Source: Streptomyces actinomycinicus
GTDB taxonomy: Bacteria; Actinomycetota; Actinomycetes; Streptomycetales; Streptomycetaceae
Direction: 5' to 3'
Assembly (NCBI RefSeq): GCF_016741775.1
Contig: NZ_JAERRK010000003.1
Span: 124,001 to 188,000 of the forward strand
Length of the DNA: 64,000 bases
Position 1 is the stretch's first letter; each line of letters starts with the position of its first letter. The notes under the pieces were generated by a model. The model made no database searches, was not told the DNA's origin, and saw only the letters and a program-made list of their open reading frames with translations. The position numbers were made by a program, and so were the translations under genes. Shown one piece after another: positions 33,988 to 43,251 of the stretch.

Positions 33988-35031
33988 GTGGGTATTGAGA
34001 GCGACCAGGTCGTCTACGAGTATCTGAGCCGCGTCGGTGACATCGCGCAGCAGCGGCAGCTGCCGTCGGCCACGCGGATGCGGCTGGTGTCAGAGCTGCG
34101 GAACGAGATCGACCGGTCACGGTCGAAGGCGACGGTGGACTCACCGGCCGCCGTCCGCCGCATCCTGGACCGCCTGGGCACCCCGGACGAGGTGGTCGAG
34201 GCGGCGGGCGGCACCGCCGGGGTCCCGCAGCCGCCGGCGGCCGCGGTCCCGGCACAGCCCGCCTTCCGGGAGGGGGCGCCGAAGCCGGTGGGGGAGGAGC
34301 GGCCGAAGGGGCTGCGCCGGGTCGTGCCGCGCCCCCGTCCGGCCGAGCCAGGGCCGTCCGTCCCCCGGGACACCGCGTCCCCGCCGCACCTCGCCGCCGC
34401 GCACGAGCTGGGGGACGGTGCCGTGCCGCCCGACTGGTGGCGCGTGCGTACCGGCAGCGCCCTCGAGGACACCGATACGGTGCCGGGCTTCGTCGGCGGG
34501 GTGGAGATCCCGGAACTGCTCAGGAGGCCGCCGGAGCAGGCGGGCACCGAGAAGCGTGACCGGGCGGCGGGCCCCGCGGGGCCGGCGGAGCCGGCACCGG
34601 CCGCCGTCCCGGTCCGGCGCCGGCGCCTGTTCGGTCTCCTCCCCGCGCGGAAGGCGGCGGCGGAGCCCGACGCGGCAGCGCGCGGGCTCCGCTCCGGCTG
34701 GTCCAACCCGTTGCTGCTGCTGGCCGCAGCCGCGCTGGTCGCCGGCGCGGTGCTCGGCAACTGGTTCGCCCTGCTGCTGGGCTGGGTGATCGCCTACGGC
34801 TCCCGGCGGCTGACGCCCGCGGAGACCAAGTGGGCGGTGATGGTCCTGCCGGCCGGCGCGGTCGCCGCGGGCCTGGTGTGGCTGTGGGGCCGCAACGAGG
34901 GCCGCTGGGGGCGGCCGATCGCCGAGGGCCACATGAACGAAGCGGTGGGGGAGACCTGGCCGTGGGTGGTGCGGGGGGCGGCCGTGGCATCGGCCCTGTA
35001 CCTGGTCTGGCGCTCCCAGAGAAAGCGGTAG
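33988..35031 (+). CDS. HAAS-like domain membrane protein
   Basis: A 347-residue protein. Residues 1-70 resemble the HAAS signalling prefix (VYEYLSRVGDIAQQRQLP, AAVRRILDRLGTPDEVVEAA). Residues 75-220 are a Pro/Ala/Arg-rich disordered linker. The last 120 residues have three or four membrane helices (LLLLAAAALVAGAVLGNWFA, AVMVLPAGAVAAGLVWLWG). GGAGGGG lies 6 nt before GTG 33988. HAAS domains are found in regulators paired with PadR-family repressors, but none is adjacent. Function unknown. Confidence 0.8.
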   Translation: MGIESDQVVYEYLSRVGDIAQQRQLPSATRMRLVSELRNEIDRSRSKATVDSPAAVRRILDRLGTPDEVVEAAGGTAGVPQPPAAAVPAQPAFREGAPKPVGEERPKGLRRVVPRPRPAEPGPSVPRDTASPPHLAAAHELGDGAVPPDWWRVRTGSALEDTDTVPGFVGGVEIPELLRRPPEQAGTEKRDRAAGPAGPAEPAPAAVPVRRRRLFGLLPARKAAAEPDAAARGLRSGWSNPLLLLAAAALVAGAVLGNWFALLLGWVIAYGSRRLTPAETKWAVMVLPAGAVAAGLVWLWGRNEGRWGRPIAEGHMNEAVGETWPWVVRGAAVASALYLVWRSQRKR

Positions 35032-35080
35032 CGCCGCGGGGGCTCACGGTGCGTGCCCGGCCGCGGCTGCGTCGTGCTTC

Positions 35081-35220
35081 TTCGCGCAGTTCCCCGCGCC
35101 CCTTGGGGGCTTGGGGTGTGTGTTCGGCTGGGGGTGCGTCGTGGTTGTTCGCGCAGTTCCCCGCGCCCCTGGGGTTGGTGAGCTGCAGCCGGCTCAAGGG
35201 GCGCGGGGAACTGCGCGACC
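35081..35220. repeat. Cluster of three GCGCAGTTCCCCGCGCCCCT elements
   Basis: Three copies of the interspersed element fill most of the 327-nt gap between the HAAS-like gene and the HAD gene: 35081-35109 (+), 35148-35174 (+) and 35195-35220 (inverted). The last two could pair as a stem of about 22 bp across a 20-nt loop. The rest of the gap (35221-35358) shows nothing else. Confidence 0.85.
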
Positions 35221-35358
35221 AGCCCCGGACACAGCCGCACCCGGTGTTCGAGGGTCACCCTCGCGGCGCTTGCCCGTCAGCCCGGCACCCGCCCGCTCCC
35301 GGGATATGGCCGTCACCCCCGCGGCGCATACCCCCACCGCCCCGGCAGAATGACCCCC

Positions 35359-35982
35359 ATGGCCTCCACCCTCACCGTCGGCTTCGACCTCGACATGACG
35401 CTCATCGACTCACGGCCGGGCATCCGCGCCTGCTACCTGGCCCTGTCGGAGCGGACGGGGACGTTCATCGACGCCGAGCTGGCGGTGACCCGGCTCGGAC
35501 CGCCCCTCGTAGAGGAACTGGTGCACTGGTTCCCGGCCGAGCAGGTGCCGGCGATGGCCGATCTGTACCGGGAGATGTACCCGTCCATAGCCATCGCCGC
35601 GACACCCGCCATGGCCGGCGCCCGGGAGGCGGTCGACGCGGTGCGGGCGGCCGGCGGCCGGACGATGGTGGTGACGGCGAAGTACGAGCCGAACGCCAAG
35701 CTGCACCTGGCCCACCTCGGCATCGAGCCGGACGTGGTGGTGGGCGACCTGTGGGCCGAGCAGAAGGCCCTGGCACTGCGCGAGTACGACGCGGCCGTGT
35801 ACGTCGGCGACCACGTCGGTGACGTGCGCGGCGCGCGCACCGCGGGCGCGCTCTCGGTCGCCGTCGCCACCGGCCCCTGCCCGGCCGCCGAACTGCACGC
35901 GGCCGGCGCGGACGTCGTCCTGGCGGACCTGTCCGCCTTCCCGGCCTGGCTCGCCGGTTACCGCGCGGCGTCCCGCCCCTGA
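35359..35982 (+). CDS. HAD-superfamily phosphatase (phosphoglycolate phosphatase-like)
   Basis: A 207-residue HAD hydrolase. The nucleophile motif is GFDLDMTLID (first Asp the nucleophile, with Met in place of the usual Gly). Motif II Thr is in TMVVTAKYEPNAK, and the acidic motif is YVGDHVGDVRGARTAG. It has a small alpha-helical cap. ATG 35359 (or in-frame ATG 35350) lacks a strong ribosome binding site. It may be a phosphoglycolate- or nucleotide-type phosphatase; the substrate cannot be told. Confidence 0.85.
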   Translation: MASTLTVGFDLDMTLIDSRPGIRACYLALSERTGTFIDAELAVTRLGPPLVEELVHWFPAEQVPAMADLYREMYPSIAIAATPAMAGAREAVDAVRAAGGRTMVVTAKYEPNAKLHLAHLGIEPDVVVGDLWAEQKALALREYDAAVYVGDHVGDVRGARTAGALSVAVATGPCPAAELHAAGADVVLADLSAFPAWLAGYRAASRP

Positions 35983-36209
35983 CGCCGGCCGGCGGCCACC
36001 GACCGCAGCACACCGGCACCGGCGACGAGGAATCCCACACCCATGAGCATGCTCAGCCCGAACATGTAGGTGGGAAAAGGCCTCGCGCCGAGGAACAGCG
36101 GAGCCACCGTGACGAGGGTGGCCACGGCCCCGAGGAAGAAGACGACGGCACCGGCGCGGATCAGTCGGTCACCGGGCGCGGCGGAATTCGTTTGGGTTTT
36201 GTCACGCAC
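35958..36209 (-). CDS. Small two-helix membrane protein
   Basis: An 83-residue (from GTG 36209) or 94-residue (from 36242) protein with two hydrophobic helices (AGAVVFFLGAVATLVTVAPL and YMFGLSMLMGVGFLVAGAGV) and a basic C-terminal tail. It overlaps the end of the convergent HAD gene by 25 nt. Family not recognised. Neither start has a strong ribosome binding site. Confidence 0.65.
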   Translation of the reverse strand: MRDKTQTNSAAPGDRLIRAGAVVFFLGAVATLVTVAPLFLGARPFPTYMFGLSMLMGVGFLVAGAGVLRSVAAGRRQGRDAAR

Positions 36210-36384
36210 CGGACCAGGGTAGTTCCCTGCGCGAGAGAACAACCGGGGGACGTCTTGTCACCCGCCCGAAGAGCATTAGCCTTGGGAGCGCTTGGTAAGG
36301 GCGGGTCGTGGCCGACCCGCTCCAGTGCTATCAAGAGCCGTTTCCGAAGCAGTTTTCCCGACGAGTACGAGGACGAGGACAGAC

Positions 36385-36768
36385 GTGCCTACCGGCAAGG
36401 TCAAGTGGTTCAACAGCGAGAAGGGCTTCGGCTTTCTCTCCCGCGACGACGGCGGTGACGTCTTCGTCCATTCCTCGGTTCTCCCCGACGGAGTCGATGT
36501 GCTCAAGCCGGGACAGCGCGTGGAGTTCGGTGTCGTCGCCGGTCAGCGTGGAGATCAGGCGCTGTCGGTGGTCGTGCTCGATCCGACGCCGTCGGTCGCC
36601 GCCGCACAGCGCAAGAAGCCCGACGAGCTGGCCTCGATCGTGCAGGATCTGACGACCCTCCTGGAGAACATCACGCCGATGCTCGAGAAGGGCCGTTATC
36701 CGGACAAGGCCTCCGGAAAGAAGATCGCCGGTCTGCTCCGCGCGGTCGCCGACCAGCTGGACGTCTAG
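36385..36768 (+). CDS. Cold-shock domain protein with C-terminal extension
   Basis: A 127-residue protein. Residues 1-66 are a cold-shock domain with RNP1 KGFGFL and RNP2 VFVHS. Residues 67-127 form a helical extension ([35 protein letters not shown]) absent from ordinary Csp proteins. GAGGACGAGG precedes GTG 36385. It is monocistronic. The extension probably mediates oligomerisation or a protein contact. The type is conserved in actinobacteria, including streptomycetes and mycobacteria. Confidence 0.92.
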   Translation: MPTGKVKWFNSEKGFGFLSRDDGGDVFVHSSVLPDGVDVLKPGQRVEFGVVAGQRGDQALSVVVLDPTPSVAAAQRKKPDELASIVQDLTTLLENITPMLEKGRYPDKASGKKIAGLLRAVADQLDV

Positions 36769-36783
36769 GGCCTGCGGAACCCG

Positions 36784-37695
36784 TCAGGGAAACGCGAGCG
36801 CATCCGGGCCGAGGGGCGGGACGAGCCCCTCGGCCGCCGCGCGTGTGAGCAGTCCCCGGACCGCCGCGTAGCCGTCCTCGCCGAGCCCGGCGGTGAACTC
36901 GTTGACGTACAGCCCGATGTGCTGGTCGGCGACGGCCGGGTCCATCTCCTGGGCGTGCGCCATGACGTACGGCCGTGAGGCCTCCGGGTCGTCCCAGGCG
37001 GCCCGTACGGAGGCCCGTACGGAGTCGGCGAGCCGGCCGAGCGTGCCGGCGCCCAGCGCCCGCTTGGCGATGATCGCGCCCAGCGGGATCGGCAGCCCGG
37101 TGGTCCGCTCCCAGTGCTCGCCCATGTCGGCGAGCTTGTGCAGCCCGTAGTTCCGGTAGGTGAACCGGGCCTCGTGGATGACCAGGCCCGCGTCCACCTT
37201 GCCGTCCCGCACGGCCGGCATGATCTCGTGGAACGGCATGACCACGATCTCGCCGACGCCGCCCGGCACCGTCTCCGCGGCCCACAGACGGAACAGCAGG
37301 TAGGCCGTCGACTTCTCACTGGGCACCGCGACCGTACGGCCCGTCAGGCTCCCGCCGGCGAGAGCGTGGGGGGTGCCTCCGGTGTCCGGTTCCCGCGTGA
37401 GCACCAGCGGGCCGCAGCCCCGGCCCAGCGCACCGCCGCACGGCAGCAGCGCGTACTCGTCGAGGACGTACGGCAGGACGGCGTACGACACCTTCAGGAC
37501 GTCGAACTCGCCGCGCTCGGCCATGCCGTTGGTGATGTCGATGTCGGCGAAGGTCACGTCCAGCGCGGGAGCGCCGGGGACGCGGCCGTGGGCGAGGGCG
37601 TCGAAGACGAAGGTGTCGTTCGGGCAGGGGGAGTACGCGATCCGCAGCGGCTCGGTGGCCGGCGGCTCGTCGGTGCTCAGCGGCTCAGTGCTCAT
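36784..37695 (-). CDS. mqnD: 1,4-dihydroxy-6-naphthoate synthase
   Basis: Last committed enzyme of the early futalosine (MqnA-D) menaquinone route, converting cyclic de-hypoxanthine futalosine to 1,4-dihydroxy-6-naphthoate. It is a 303-residue periplasmic-binding-protein-like fold: IAYSPCPNDTFVFDALAHG near the start, then TFADIDITNGMAE, VPSEKSTAYLLFRLW and GLVIHEARFTY. ATG 37695 overlaps the end of mqnB by 11 nt, so the two form an operon. The other genes of the pathway (mqnA, mqnC) are not in the window. Confidence 0.93.
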   Translation of the reverse strand: MSTEPLSTDEPPATEPLRIAYSPCPNDTFVFDALAHGRVPGAPALDVTFADIDITNGMAERGEFDVLKVSYAVLPYVLDEYALLPCGGALGRGCGPLVLTREPDTGGTPHALAGGSLTGRTVAVPSEKSTAYLLFRLWAAETVPGGVGEIVVMPFHEIMPAVRDGKVDAGLVIHEARFTYRNYGLHKLADMGEHWERTTGLPIPLGAIIAKRALGAGTLGRLADSVRASVRAAWDDPEASRPYVMAHAQEMDPAVADQHIGLYVNEFTAGLGEDGYAAVRGLLTRAAAEGLVPPLGPDALAFP

Positions 37696-38404
37696 GTGCG
37701 TTCCAACTCTCCCATGCGGGTCCGAGCTTCCCGAAGCACTCGGTGAGGGCGGCGAGTGCGTCACCGATGCGCCAGGCGGCACGGTCGCGCGGTCCGACCG
37801 GGTTGGAGACCGCCCGGATCTCCAGCACGGGCACCCCGTGCGCGGCGGCCGCCTCCGCCACCCCGAACCCCTCCATGCCCTCGGCGAGCGCGCCGGGGTG
37901 CCGGGCGCGCAGGGCGGCGGCACGGGCGGCGGTGCCGGTGACCGTGGAGACCGTCAGGACCGTGCCGGTAAGGGCGCCGGTGGCCGCGGACACGACTCGT
38001 ACGAGTGAATCCGGCGGGCGGTGGGTGACGGCCCCGAAGCCGAGTTCGGACACCGGGAGGAAGCCGTCGGCGGTCTCGGCGCCCAGGTCGGCGACGGTGA
38101 TCTCGTCGGCGACGACGAGGGAGCCGACGGGCGCCCCGGGCTCGAAGCCGCCGCCGATCCCGGCCGAGACGACCAGGCCGTAGGGGCGGCCGGCCAGCGC
38201 GGCGGCGGTGAGGGCGCCGGCGGTGGAGGCGGCGGCGAGCGCCGGACCGACGCCGGCGGCGAGCAGGTCCCAGCCCCCGGCCGTACGGCACAGGGCCGCG
38301 CCCGGCAGCCGTATGTCCTCGGCCGCCCCCGGCAGTGCCCGGGCCACCGCGTCCCGCTCGGCGGGGACCGCAGTGGCCACGAGGACAGGTGCCGACGTCG
38401 TGAT
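37685..38404 (-). CDS. mqnB: Futalosine hydrolase
   Basis: Removes hypoxanthine from futalosine (MTA/SAH-nucleosidase fold), about 239 aa. Motifs are VLVATAVPAERDAV at the N-terminal strand, GLVVSAGIGGGFEP, EGMEGFGVAEAAAAHGVPVL (purine site) and VSNPVGPRDRAAW. No ATG, GTG or TTG is available at the expected position. ATC 38404 lies just after AAGAAGG, CTG 38407 overlaps the upstream stop, and GTG 38380 would cut into the first strand. The start given is the ATC. The gene directly follows a lipoprotein gene and overlaps mqnD. Confidence 0.88.
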   Translation of the reverse strand: MTTSAPVLVATAVPAERDAVARALPGAAEDIRLPGAALCRTAGGWDLLAAGVGPALAAASTAGALTAAALAGRPYGLVVSAGIGGGFEPGAPVGSLVVADEITVADLGAETADGFLPVSELGFGAVTHRPPDSLVRVVSAATGALTGTVLTVSTVTGTAARAAALRARHPGALAEGMEGFGVAEAAAAHGVPVLEIRAVSNPVGPRDRAAWRIGDALAALTECFGKLGPAWESWNAHEH

Positions 38405-38874
38405 CAGGCCTTCTTCAGCTTGAAGGTCCACAGGCCCTTCTTGGCCTTCTCGCCGCTCTGGATCGCGAGGGTGTTGGTCTCGCCCTGCGTGCCGTACTGG
38501 ACGTTGAAGAAGGCGCTGCTCGGGATCGTGCGGTACGTCTCCTTGCTGACATCGCTGAACGGGCGGCCGTTGACCAGCACGACCCAGCCCTGCTTCGCGA
38601 TCTCCGGGTCGACGCCGATGCGGACGGTCTCGTCCTGGCCGACCTTGATCGACTTGGCGTCGTCGGCCTTCTTGAGGCACTTCTTCAGCGACTCGGCGTC
38701 CAGCGCGTCGCCGTCGTTGTAGCAGAGCGCCTCGGAGTTGACCGAGTCCTGGCCGACGGTGAGCGTCGCGACGGGCGTCGGCTTGTCGCAGGCCGACAGG
38801 ACGAGCAGTCCGGCGGAAACGGCGCCGGCGACGGCGACGGCGCGGCGTCGCACAACGGATTGCAGCGTGGTCAT
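38404..38874 (-). CDS. Lipoprotein, DUF2771-like
   Basis: A 156-residue lipoprotein. The N-terminus VVRRRAVAVAGAVSAGLLVL leads to lipobox LSAC with the lipid-bearing Cys near residue 29. The mature protein has two further Cys (in EALCYNDG and KKCLKKAD) and a beta-rich C-terminus ending TFKLKKA. It resembles the actinobacterial DUF2771 family (recalled, not searched). Its stop overlaps the likely mqnB start. Function unknown. Confidence 0.82.
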   Translation of the reverse strand: MTTLQSVVRRRAVAVAGAVSAGLLVLSACDKPTPVATLTVGQDSVNSEALCYNDGDALDAESLKKCLKKADDAKSIKVGQDETVRIGVDPEIAKQGWVVLVNGRPFSDVSKETYRTIPSSAFFNVQYGTQGETNTLAIQSGEKAKKGLWTFKLKKA

Positions 38875-38980
38875 GGCCGAAGGCTATCGGGCGCCCGGAG
38901 CCGTCCGCCCACGTGGGGTGCGGCGTGCCCGGTTCGTTACGCCAGGTGCGCCCGGGGCGGACGGCACGGTGGCCGGATCG

Positions 38981-40381
38981 TTACGCCACCCGGGCCCGCG
39001 TACGCCCGCCGTGCCGGGCCGAGGCCAGCAGCCCCTTCAGCGTGGACAGCCAGCCGACGGCCACGAACGCGGCGCCGACCATCAGCCCCACCGTGCCGTT
39101 GAGCGGCATCACGATGCCGACCGCGCCGCCGAACACCCACGCCATCTGCAGCAGCGTCTCCGAGCGGGCGAACGCCGAGGTGCGCACCAGCTCCGGCACG
39201 TCCCGCTGGATCAGCGCGTCCAGCGCCAGCTTGGCCAGCGCCTGCCCGAACCCGGCGGCCGCGGCGAGGCAGGCCACCAGGAGCGCCCCGAAGAACACGG
39301 CGGCGACGACCGCGACACCGAGCACCCCCGCGACGACGGTGACGATGATGACCTCCGGCGCACGGGACCTGAGCCAGGCCCCCACGGCCGTCCCGAGGGC
39401 GTTGCCCGCGCCCGCCGCGACCCCCACTATCCCCAGCGACACCGCCGCGCTCTCCCCGGTCAGGGGATGCTCGCGCAGCAGGAAGGCGAGGAAGAAGATC
39501 AGGAAGCCGGACAGGCAGCGCAGGGCGGCGTTGGCGCCGAGCGCGTGTGTGACGGCGGGCCCCACGGTCCGCAGCCCCGGCCGCCTGGACGTCTTCCGGC
39601 GCGGCCCGTGCAGGTGCTCCTCGTCGGCGGCGAGCAGCGCCACGTCCTCGCCCCCGGCCGAGTCCACCGCGGGCGGCAGCGAGAACGACAGGAACGTGCC
39701 GGCGACGAAGATGACGAAAGCCCCGTACAGCGGCCACGGATCACCCAGGGCGTGCAGCCCCGCCCCGATCGGCGCGGCGACACCCGTGGCCAGCAGGCCG
39801 GCGAGGGTCACCCGCGAGTTGGCCTTCACCAGCGAGAACCGGGGCGGCAGCAGCCGCGGTACGACCGCGCTGCGGACCACGCCGTACGCCTTGGACGCCA
39901 CCAGCACGCCCAGCGCGGCCGGGTACAGCTCCAGGCTGCCGCTCGCCACCGCGCCCGAGATGATCAGCGCGAGCAGCGCCCGCGCGAGCATCGCCCCGGC
40001 CATCGCCGCGCGCCGCCCGTGCGGCAGCCGGTCCAGCAGCGGGCCGATGACGGGCGCGAGGACGGTGAACGGCGCCATGGTGATGGCGAGATAGAGCGCC
40101 ACCCGGCCGCGCGCCTCGTCGGTGGGCACGGAGAAGAACACGGTGGAGGCGAGCGCCACGGTGATCATGACGTCCCCGGCGCCGTTGACCGCGTGCAGCT
40201 CGATCAGCTTGCCGAGGCCCGACTCGCCCGCCCCGTGCGCGTGCGTGGCTCTGCGGATGCCGCGCGCCGCACCGGTGACGGGAAGGTGCAGGGCACGGCC
40301 GACCGAGCGGACGGCACCACCCACCCGGCCCGAACCGCCGCCCCGACCACTTGCCTTGTCCGCGGCTGCCACGACGTTCAT
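38981..40381 (-). CDS. MFS transporter
   Basis: A 466-residue major facilitator protein with a 60-residue Gly/Arg-rich cytoplasmic N-terminal tail and about 12 membrane spans. The loop 2-3 region is PVIGPLLDRLPHGRRAAMAG and the second half repeats the pattern. A long charged central loop (EEHLHGPRRKTSRRPG) joins the halves. ATG 40381. It is divergent from the DUF3027 gene across a 290-nt region (40382-40671) in which I found no gene. Substrate unknown. Confidence 0.88.
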   Translation of the reverse strand: MNVVAAADKASGRGGGSGRVGGAVRSVGRALHLPVTGAARGIRRATHAHGAGESGLGKLIELHAVNGAGDVMITVALASTVFFSVPTDEARGRVALYLAITMAPFTVLAPVIGPLLDRLPHGRRAAMAGAMLARALLALIISGAVASGSLELYPAALGVLVASKAYGVVRSAVVPRLLPPRFSLVKANSRVTLAGLLATGVAAPIGAGLHALGDPWPLYGAFVIFVAGTFLSFSLPPAVDSAGGEDVALLAADEEHLHGPRRKTSRRPGLRTVGPAVTHALGANAALRCLSGFLIFFLAFLLREHPLTGESAAVSLGIVGVAAGAGNALGTAVGAWLRSRAPEVIIVTVVAGVLGVAVVAAVFFGALLVACLAAAAGFGQALAKLALDALIQRDVPELVRTSAFARSETLLQMAWVFGGAVGIVMPLNGTVGLMVGAAFVAVGWLSTLKGLLASARHGGRTRARVA

Positions 40382-40671
40382 AGTGCCCCGAGAAGCGGCC
40401 GGATAGTGCGGACACGGCGCGTATGGCGGCGTACGACTTCCTGCAACCGGTCCGTCGCTTCCCGGTCGGCGGGGGCAGGTGGGCGGGTGGGAAAATCGAC
40501 GAATCCCGTCCGGTGTAGCGTGCCTGTCTCAGCCATAACGCAGAATGGATGGCAGAGGTGCGCCCGGGCGCGCGGATGCAGACGTCGATGCGGTCCCCAG
40601 GTCCGCTCCGTAGGCGAAACCGCCGGAGGCAGCCGCACTCGACGAGACGGCGTAGGAGAGAAGCGATACCT

Positions 40672-41598
40672 GTGAGCGCAGCGACAACGCGAAGCCGCAC
40701 CCCCGACCGTCTGTGCGCCGAGGCCGTCGACCTCGCCCGCGGTGCCGCCGAGGAGGCCGCCGCGCCCGGCGTGGTCGGCGAGCACGCCGGCCTGGTGTCG
40801 GAGGGCGACCGTGTTGTCACGCACTTCTTCGCGTGCAAGGAACTCGGCTACCGGGGCTGGCGCTGGGCCGTGACGGTGGCCCGGGCCTCCCGCGCCAAGA
40901 TCGTCACGCTCGACGAGGTGGTCCTGCTCCCCGGCCCCGACGCCCTGCTCGCCCCGGAGTGGGTGCCGTGGAGCGAGCGGCTGCGCCCCGGTGACCTCGG
41001 CCCCGGCGACCTGCTGCCCACCGACCAGGACGACCTGCGCCTGGAGCCCGGCTACACGGGCGAGGAGGAGCCGCCGCCGAACTCGGTGGTGTCCGAGCCG
41101 GTGCGGGAGCTTGCGGAGGCCGAGGACGCCGACGTCACCCCGGGTGCCCCCGCCGTCCAGCCGACGACGCCGTCGCGTGGCTCGATCGCCGCGGTCGCCG
41201 AGGAACTCGGCATGCGCCGGGCGCGCGTCCTGTCCCGTTACGGCCTGCACGTCGCCGCGGACCGCTGGGAAGAGGCCTTCGGCCCCAAGACCGCCATGGC
41301 CCAGGCTGCCCCGGCCACCTGCATGACCTGCGGATTCCTCAACCCCATCGGCGGCTCCCTCGGCCAGGCCTTCGGTGTCTGCGCCAACGAGTTCGCGCCC
41401 GCCGACGGCCGGGTGGTCTCCCTCGCCTACGGCTGCGGCGGCCACTCGGAGGCGGCGGTCATGCCTAAGCCTCCGCAGCCCGCCCCGCCGGTCATCGACG
41501 AGACCCGCGTCGACCCCTTCCCGCTCCGCCCGGCCCGCGACTCCGGCTCGGTCCCGGAGACGGGCGACGACGAGACGGCGGAACTGGGCCACTCGTAG
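40672..41598 (+). CDS. DUF3027 protein
   Basis: A 308-residue actinobacterial DUF3027 protein with HFFACKELGYRGWRWAVTVA, VLLPGPDALLAPEWVPWSER and a C-terminal zinc-like segment CMTCGFLNPIGGSLGQAFGV...CANEF...YGCGGH with Cys and His. GTG 40672 has GGAGAGAAG upstream; a longer frame from 40549 is not supported. The family is widespread and conserved in actinobacteria with no known function. Confidence 0.88.
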   Translation: MSAATTRSRTPDRLCAEAVDLARGAAEEAAAPGVVGEHAGLVSEGDRVVTHFFACKELGYRGWRWAVTVARASRAKIVTLDEVVLLPGPDALLAPEWVPWSERLRPGDLGPGDLLPTDQDDLRLEPGYTGEEEPPPNSVVSEPVRELAEAEDADVTPGAPAVQPTTPSRGSIAAVAEELGMRRARVLSRYGLHVAADRWEEAFGPKTAMAQAAPATCMTCGFLNPIGGSLGQAFGVCANEFAPADGRVVSLAYGCGGHSEAAVMPKPPQPAPPVIDETRVDPFPLRPARDSGSVPETGDDETAELGHS

Positions 41599-41622
41599 CG
41601 GCTTCCCGCCCGGCCGCGGGTA

Positions 41623-43251
41623 CTACCCGGCGGTCAGCTCGGTCGTGTGCAGGGTGTGCAGGGTCTCGTCCTCGCCGGTGCGTTCGAGGCGCAGGTGGGC
41701 CGAACGGCCGCGCAGGGTCAGGGTCATGAGCTGGTTGCCGAACCACGGCCCGCCCTGTTTGCGCCATTTCACCGGCGGACGCGGACAGCGTCCGTGCCGG
41801 GCGAAGAGCCGGCCGAGCAGGCGGGCCGGGGCGCTCCAGCCGAAGCGGAAGCCGATCCGCATCGTCAGGGGCACGGAGTTGTGCACGGGTGAGCAGGTGA
41901 GCTGGACGACGGGGACGCCAGGGCCGTCCGACCGCCAGGACGCCCGGGCGATGTAGCCGTGGTGGACGTCTCCGGACAGCACGCACACGCTCGCCGGGGC
42001 GTCCGCCCGGGACGCGGCCTCGGCGATGAGACCGGCCAGGTCGGCGAAGGAGCGGGGGAAGGCGGCCCAGTGCTCCAGGTCGGCCCCGCGGCGCAGCCAC
42101 TCGCCGAAGCGGGCCCAGCGCTCCCCGCGTTCCCCGGCGCACAGGGCCGCGTCCCAGCCCTCCATGTCGTGCACCAGGTGCGGCAGCAGCCACGGCAGGG
42201 AGGTGCCGATCAGCAGGTGGTCGTACGCCCCTTCGTCGGCGAGCACCTGTTCCCGCAGCCAGTCGGCCTCGCCCGGGTCGAGCATGGCGCGGCGGTCCTC
42301 CTCCAGGACCCGCGCGGCCCGGGAGTCCACCATCACCACCCGGACCCGGCCGACGTCGCGACGGTAGCTGAAGCGGACCGAGGCCGGGTCGGAGTCGGCC
42401 CGTTCGGCGAGGGCGCGCAGCGCGTCCGTGCCGTCCGGCGTGGCGCGTACGGCGGCCCAGGCCGGGTCGTCGGCCAGTTCGGCGGGGGAGAGGTTGCCGA
42501 GGTGCTGGTGCACCCAGTAGGACATCAGACCCGCCATCAGCCGCTCCTGCCACCAGCCGGTGGTGCGCATGTCGGCGAGCCAGGCGGCCGAGGTGTTCCA
42601 GTCGTCCACGATGTCGTGGTCGTCGAAGATCATGAAGCTGGGCACGGTGGACAGCAGCCAGCGGACCTCGGGGTCGAGCCAGGACTCGTGGTAGAGCCGG
42701 CAGTACTCCTCGTAGTCCGTGACCTGGGCACCGGGCGGCTCGTCGAGGTCGCGGCGGCCGGCCAGCCAGCGCCGGGTGTCCTCGGAGGTCTCGTCCGCGT
42801 AGACCTGGTCGCCCAGCAGCAGCAGGACGTCGGGGCGCTCCGCGGCGGGGCCGGCCGAGATCCGGCGGGCGAGGGTGTCGAGGGCGTCGGGTCCGACCGG
42901 GTCCTTGCCGTCGGCCGGCGGTGCGGCCCAGCGGCAGGAACCGAAGGTGACGCGGACGGCCTCGCCCGCGCCGGGCGACCGGATGACGGAGGGCGGGAAG
43001 CGGGAGTCGGGCAGGGGCCAGACGGGCACGTCGTCCAGGAGGACCTCGTACGACGGTGCGGTGCCCGGTCGCAGGCCGGTCACCGTGACCAGCGCGTAGT
43101 GGTGCCCGGCCACCCGGAAGGTGGGGGCCGAGCCGCTCGCGCCGTCGGAGCAGCGCACCCGGGCCGTGCAGGGCCCGCTCGTCTCGACCCACACGGTCGC
43201 GCACGAGCCGTCGGTGTACCTCAGCAGTGGTCCCAGCCACAGTTCGGCCAT
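41623..43251 (-). CDS. PhoD-like alkaline phosphatase/phosphodiesterase
   Basis: A 542-residue metallophosphoesterase of the PhoD group. Residues 1-95 are a beta-sandwich N-domain, followed by LLLLGDQVYADE, MIFDDHDIVDDWN and LSGDVHHGYIA metal-binding motifs. It lacks a Tat or Sec signal peptide, unlike the secreted PhoD enzymes, so it is probably cytoplasmic. GGAAGG lies 8 nt before ATG 43251. It is convergent with DUF3027. The 221-nt gap to the YihY gene (43252-43472) holds no recognisable element. Confidence 0.87.
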   Translation of the reverse strand: MAELWLGPLLRYTDGSCATVWVETSGPCTARVRCSDGASGSAPTFRVAGHHYALVTVTGLRPGTAPSYEVLLDDVPVWPLPDSRFPPSVIRSPGAGEAVRVTFGSCRWAAPPADGKDPVGPDALDTLARRISAGPAAERPDVLLLLGDQVYADETSEDTRRWLAGRRDLDEPPGAQVTDYEEYCRLYHESWLDPEVRWLLSTVPSFMIFDDHDIVDDWNTSAAWLADMRTTGWWQERLMAGLMSYWVHQHLGNLSPAELADDPAWAAVRATPDGTDALRALAERADSDPASVRFSYRRDVGRVRVVMVDSRAARVLEEDRRAMLDPGEADWLREQVLADEGAYDHLLIGTSLPWLLPHLVHDMEGWDAALCAGERGERWARFGEWLRRGADLEHWAAFPRSFADLAGLIAEAASRADAPASVCVLSGDVHHGYIARASWRSDGPGVPVVQLTCSPVHNSVPLTMRIGFRFGWSAPARLLGRLFARHGRCPRPPVKWRKQGGPWFGNQLMTLTLRGRSAHLRLERTGEDETLHTLHTTELTAG

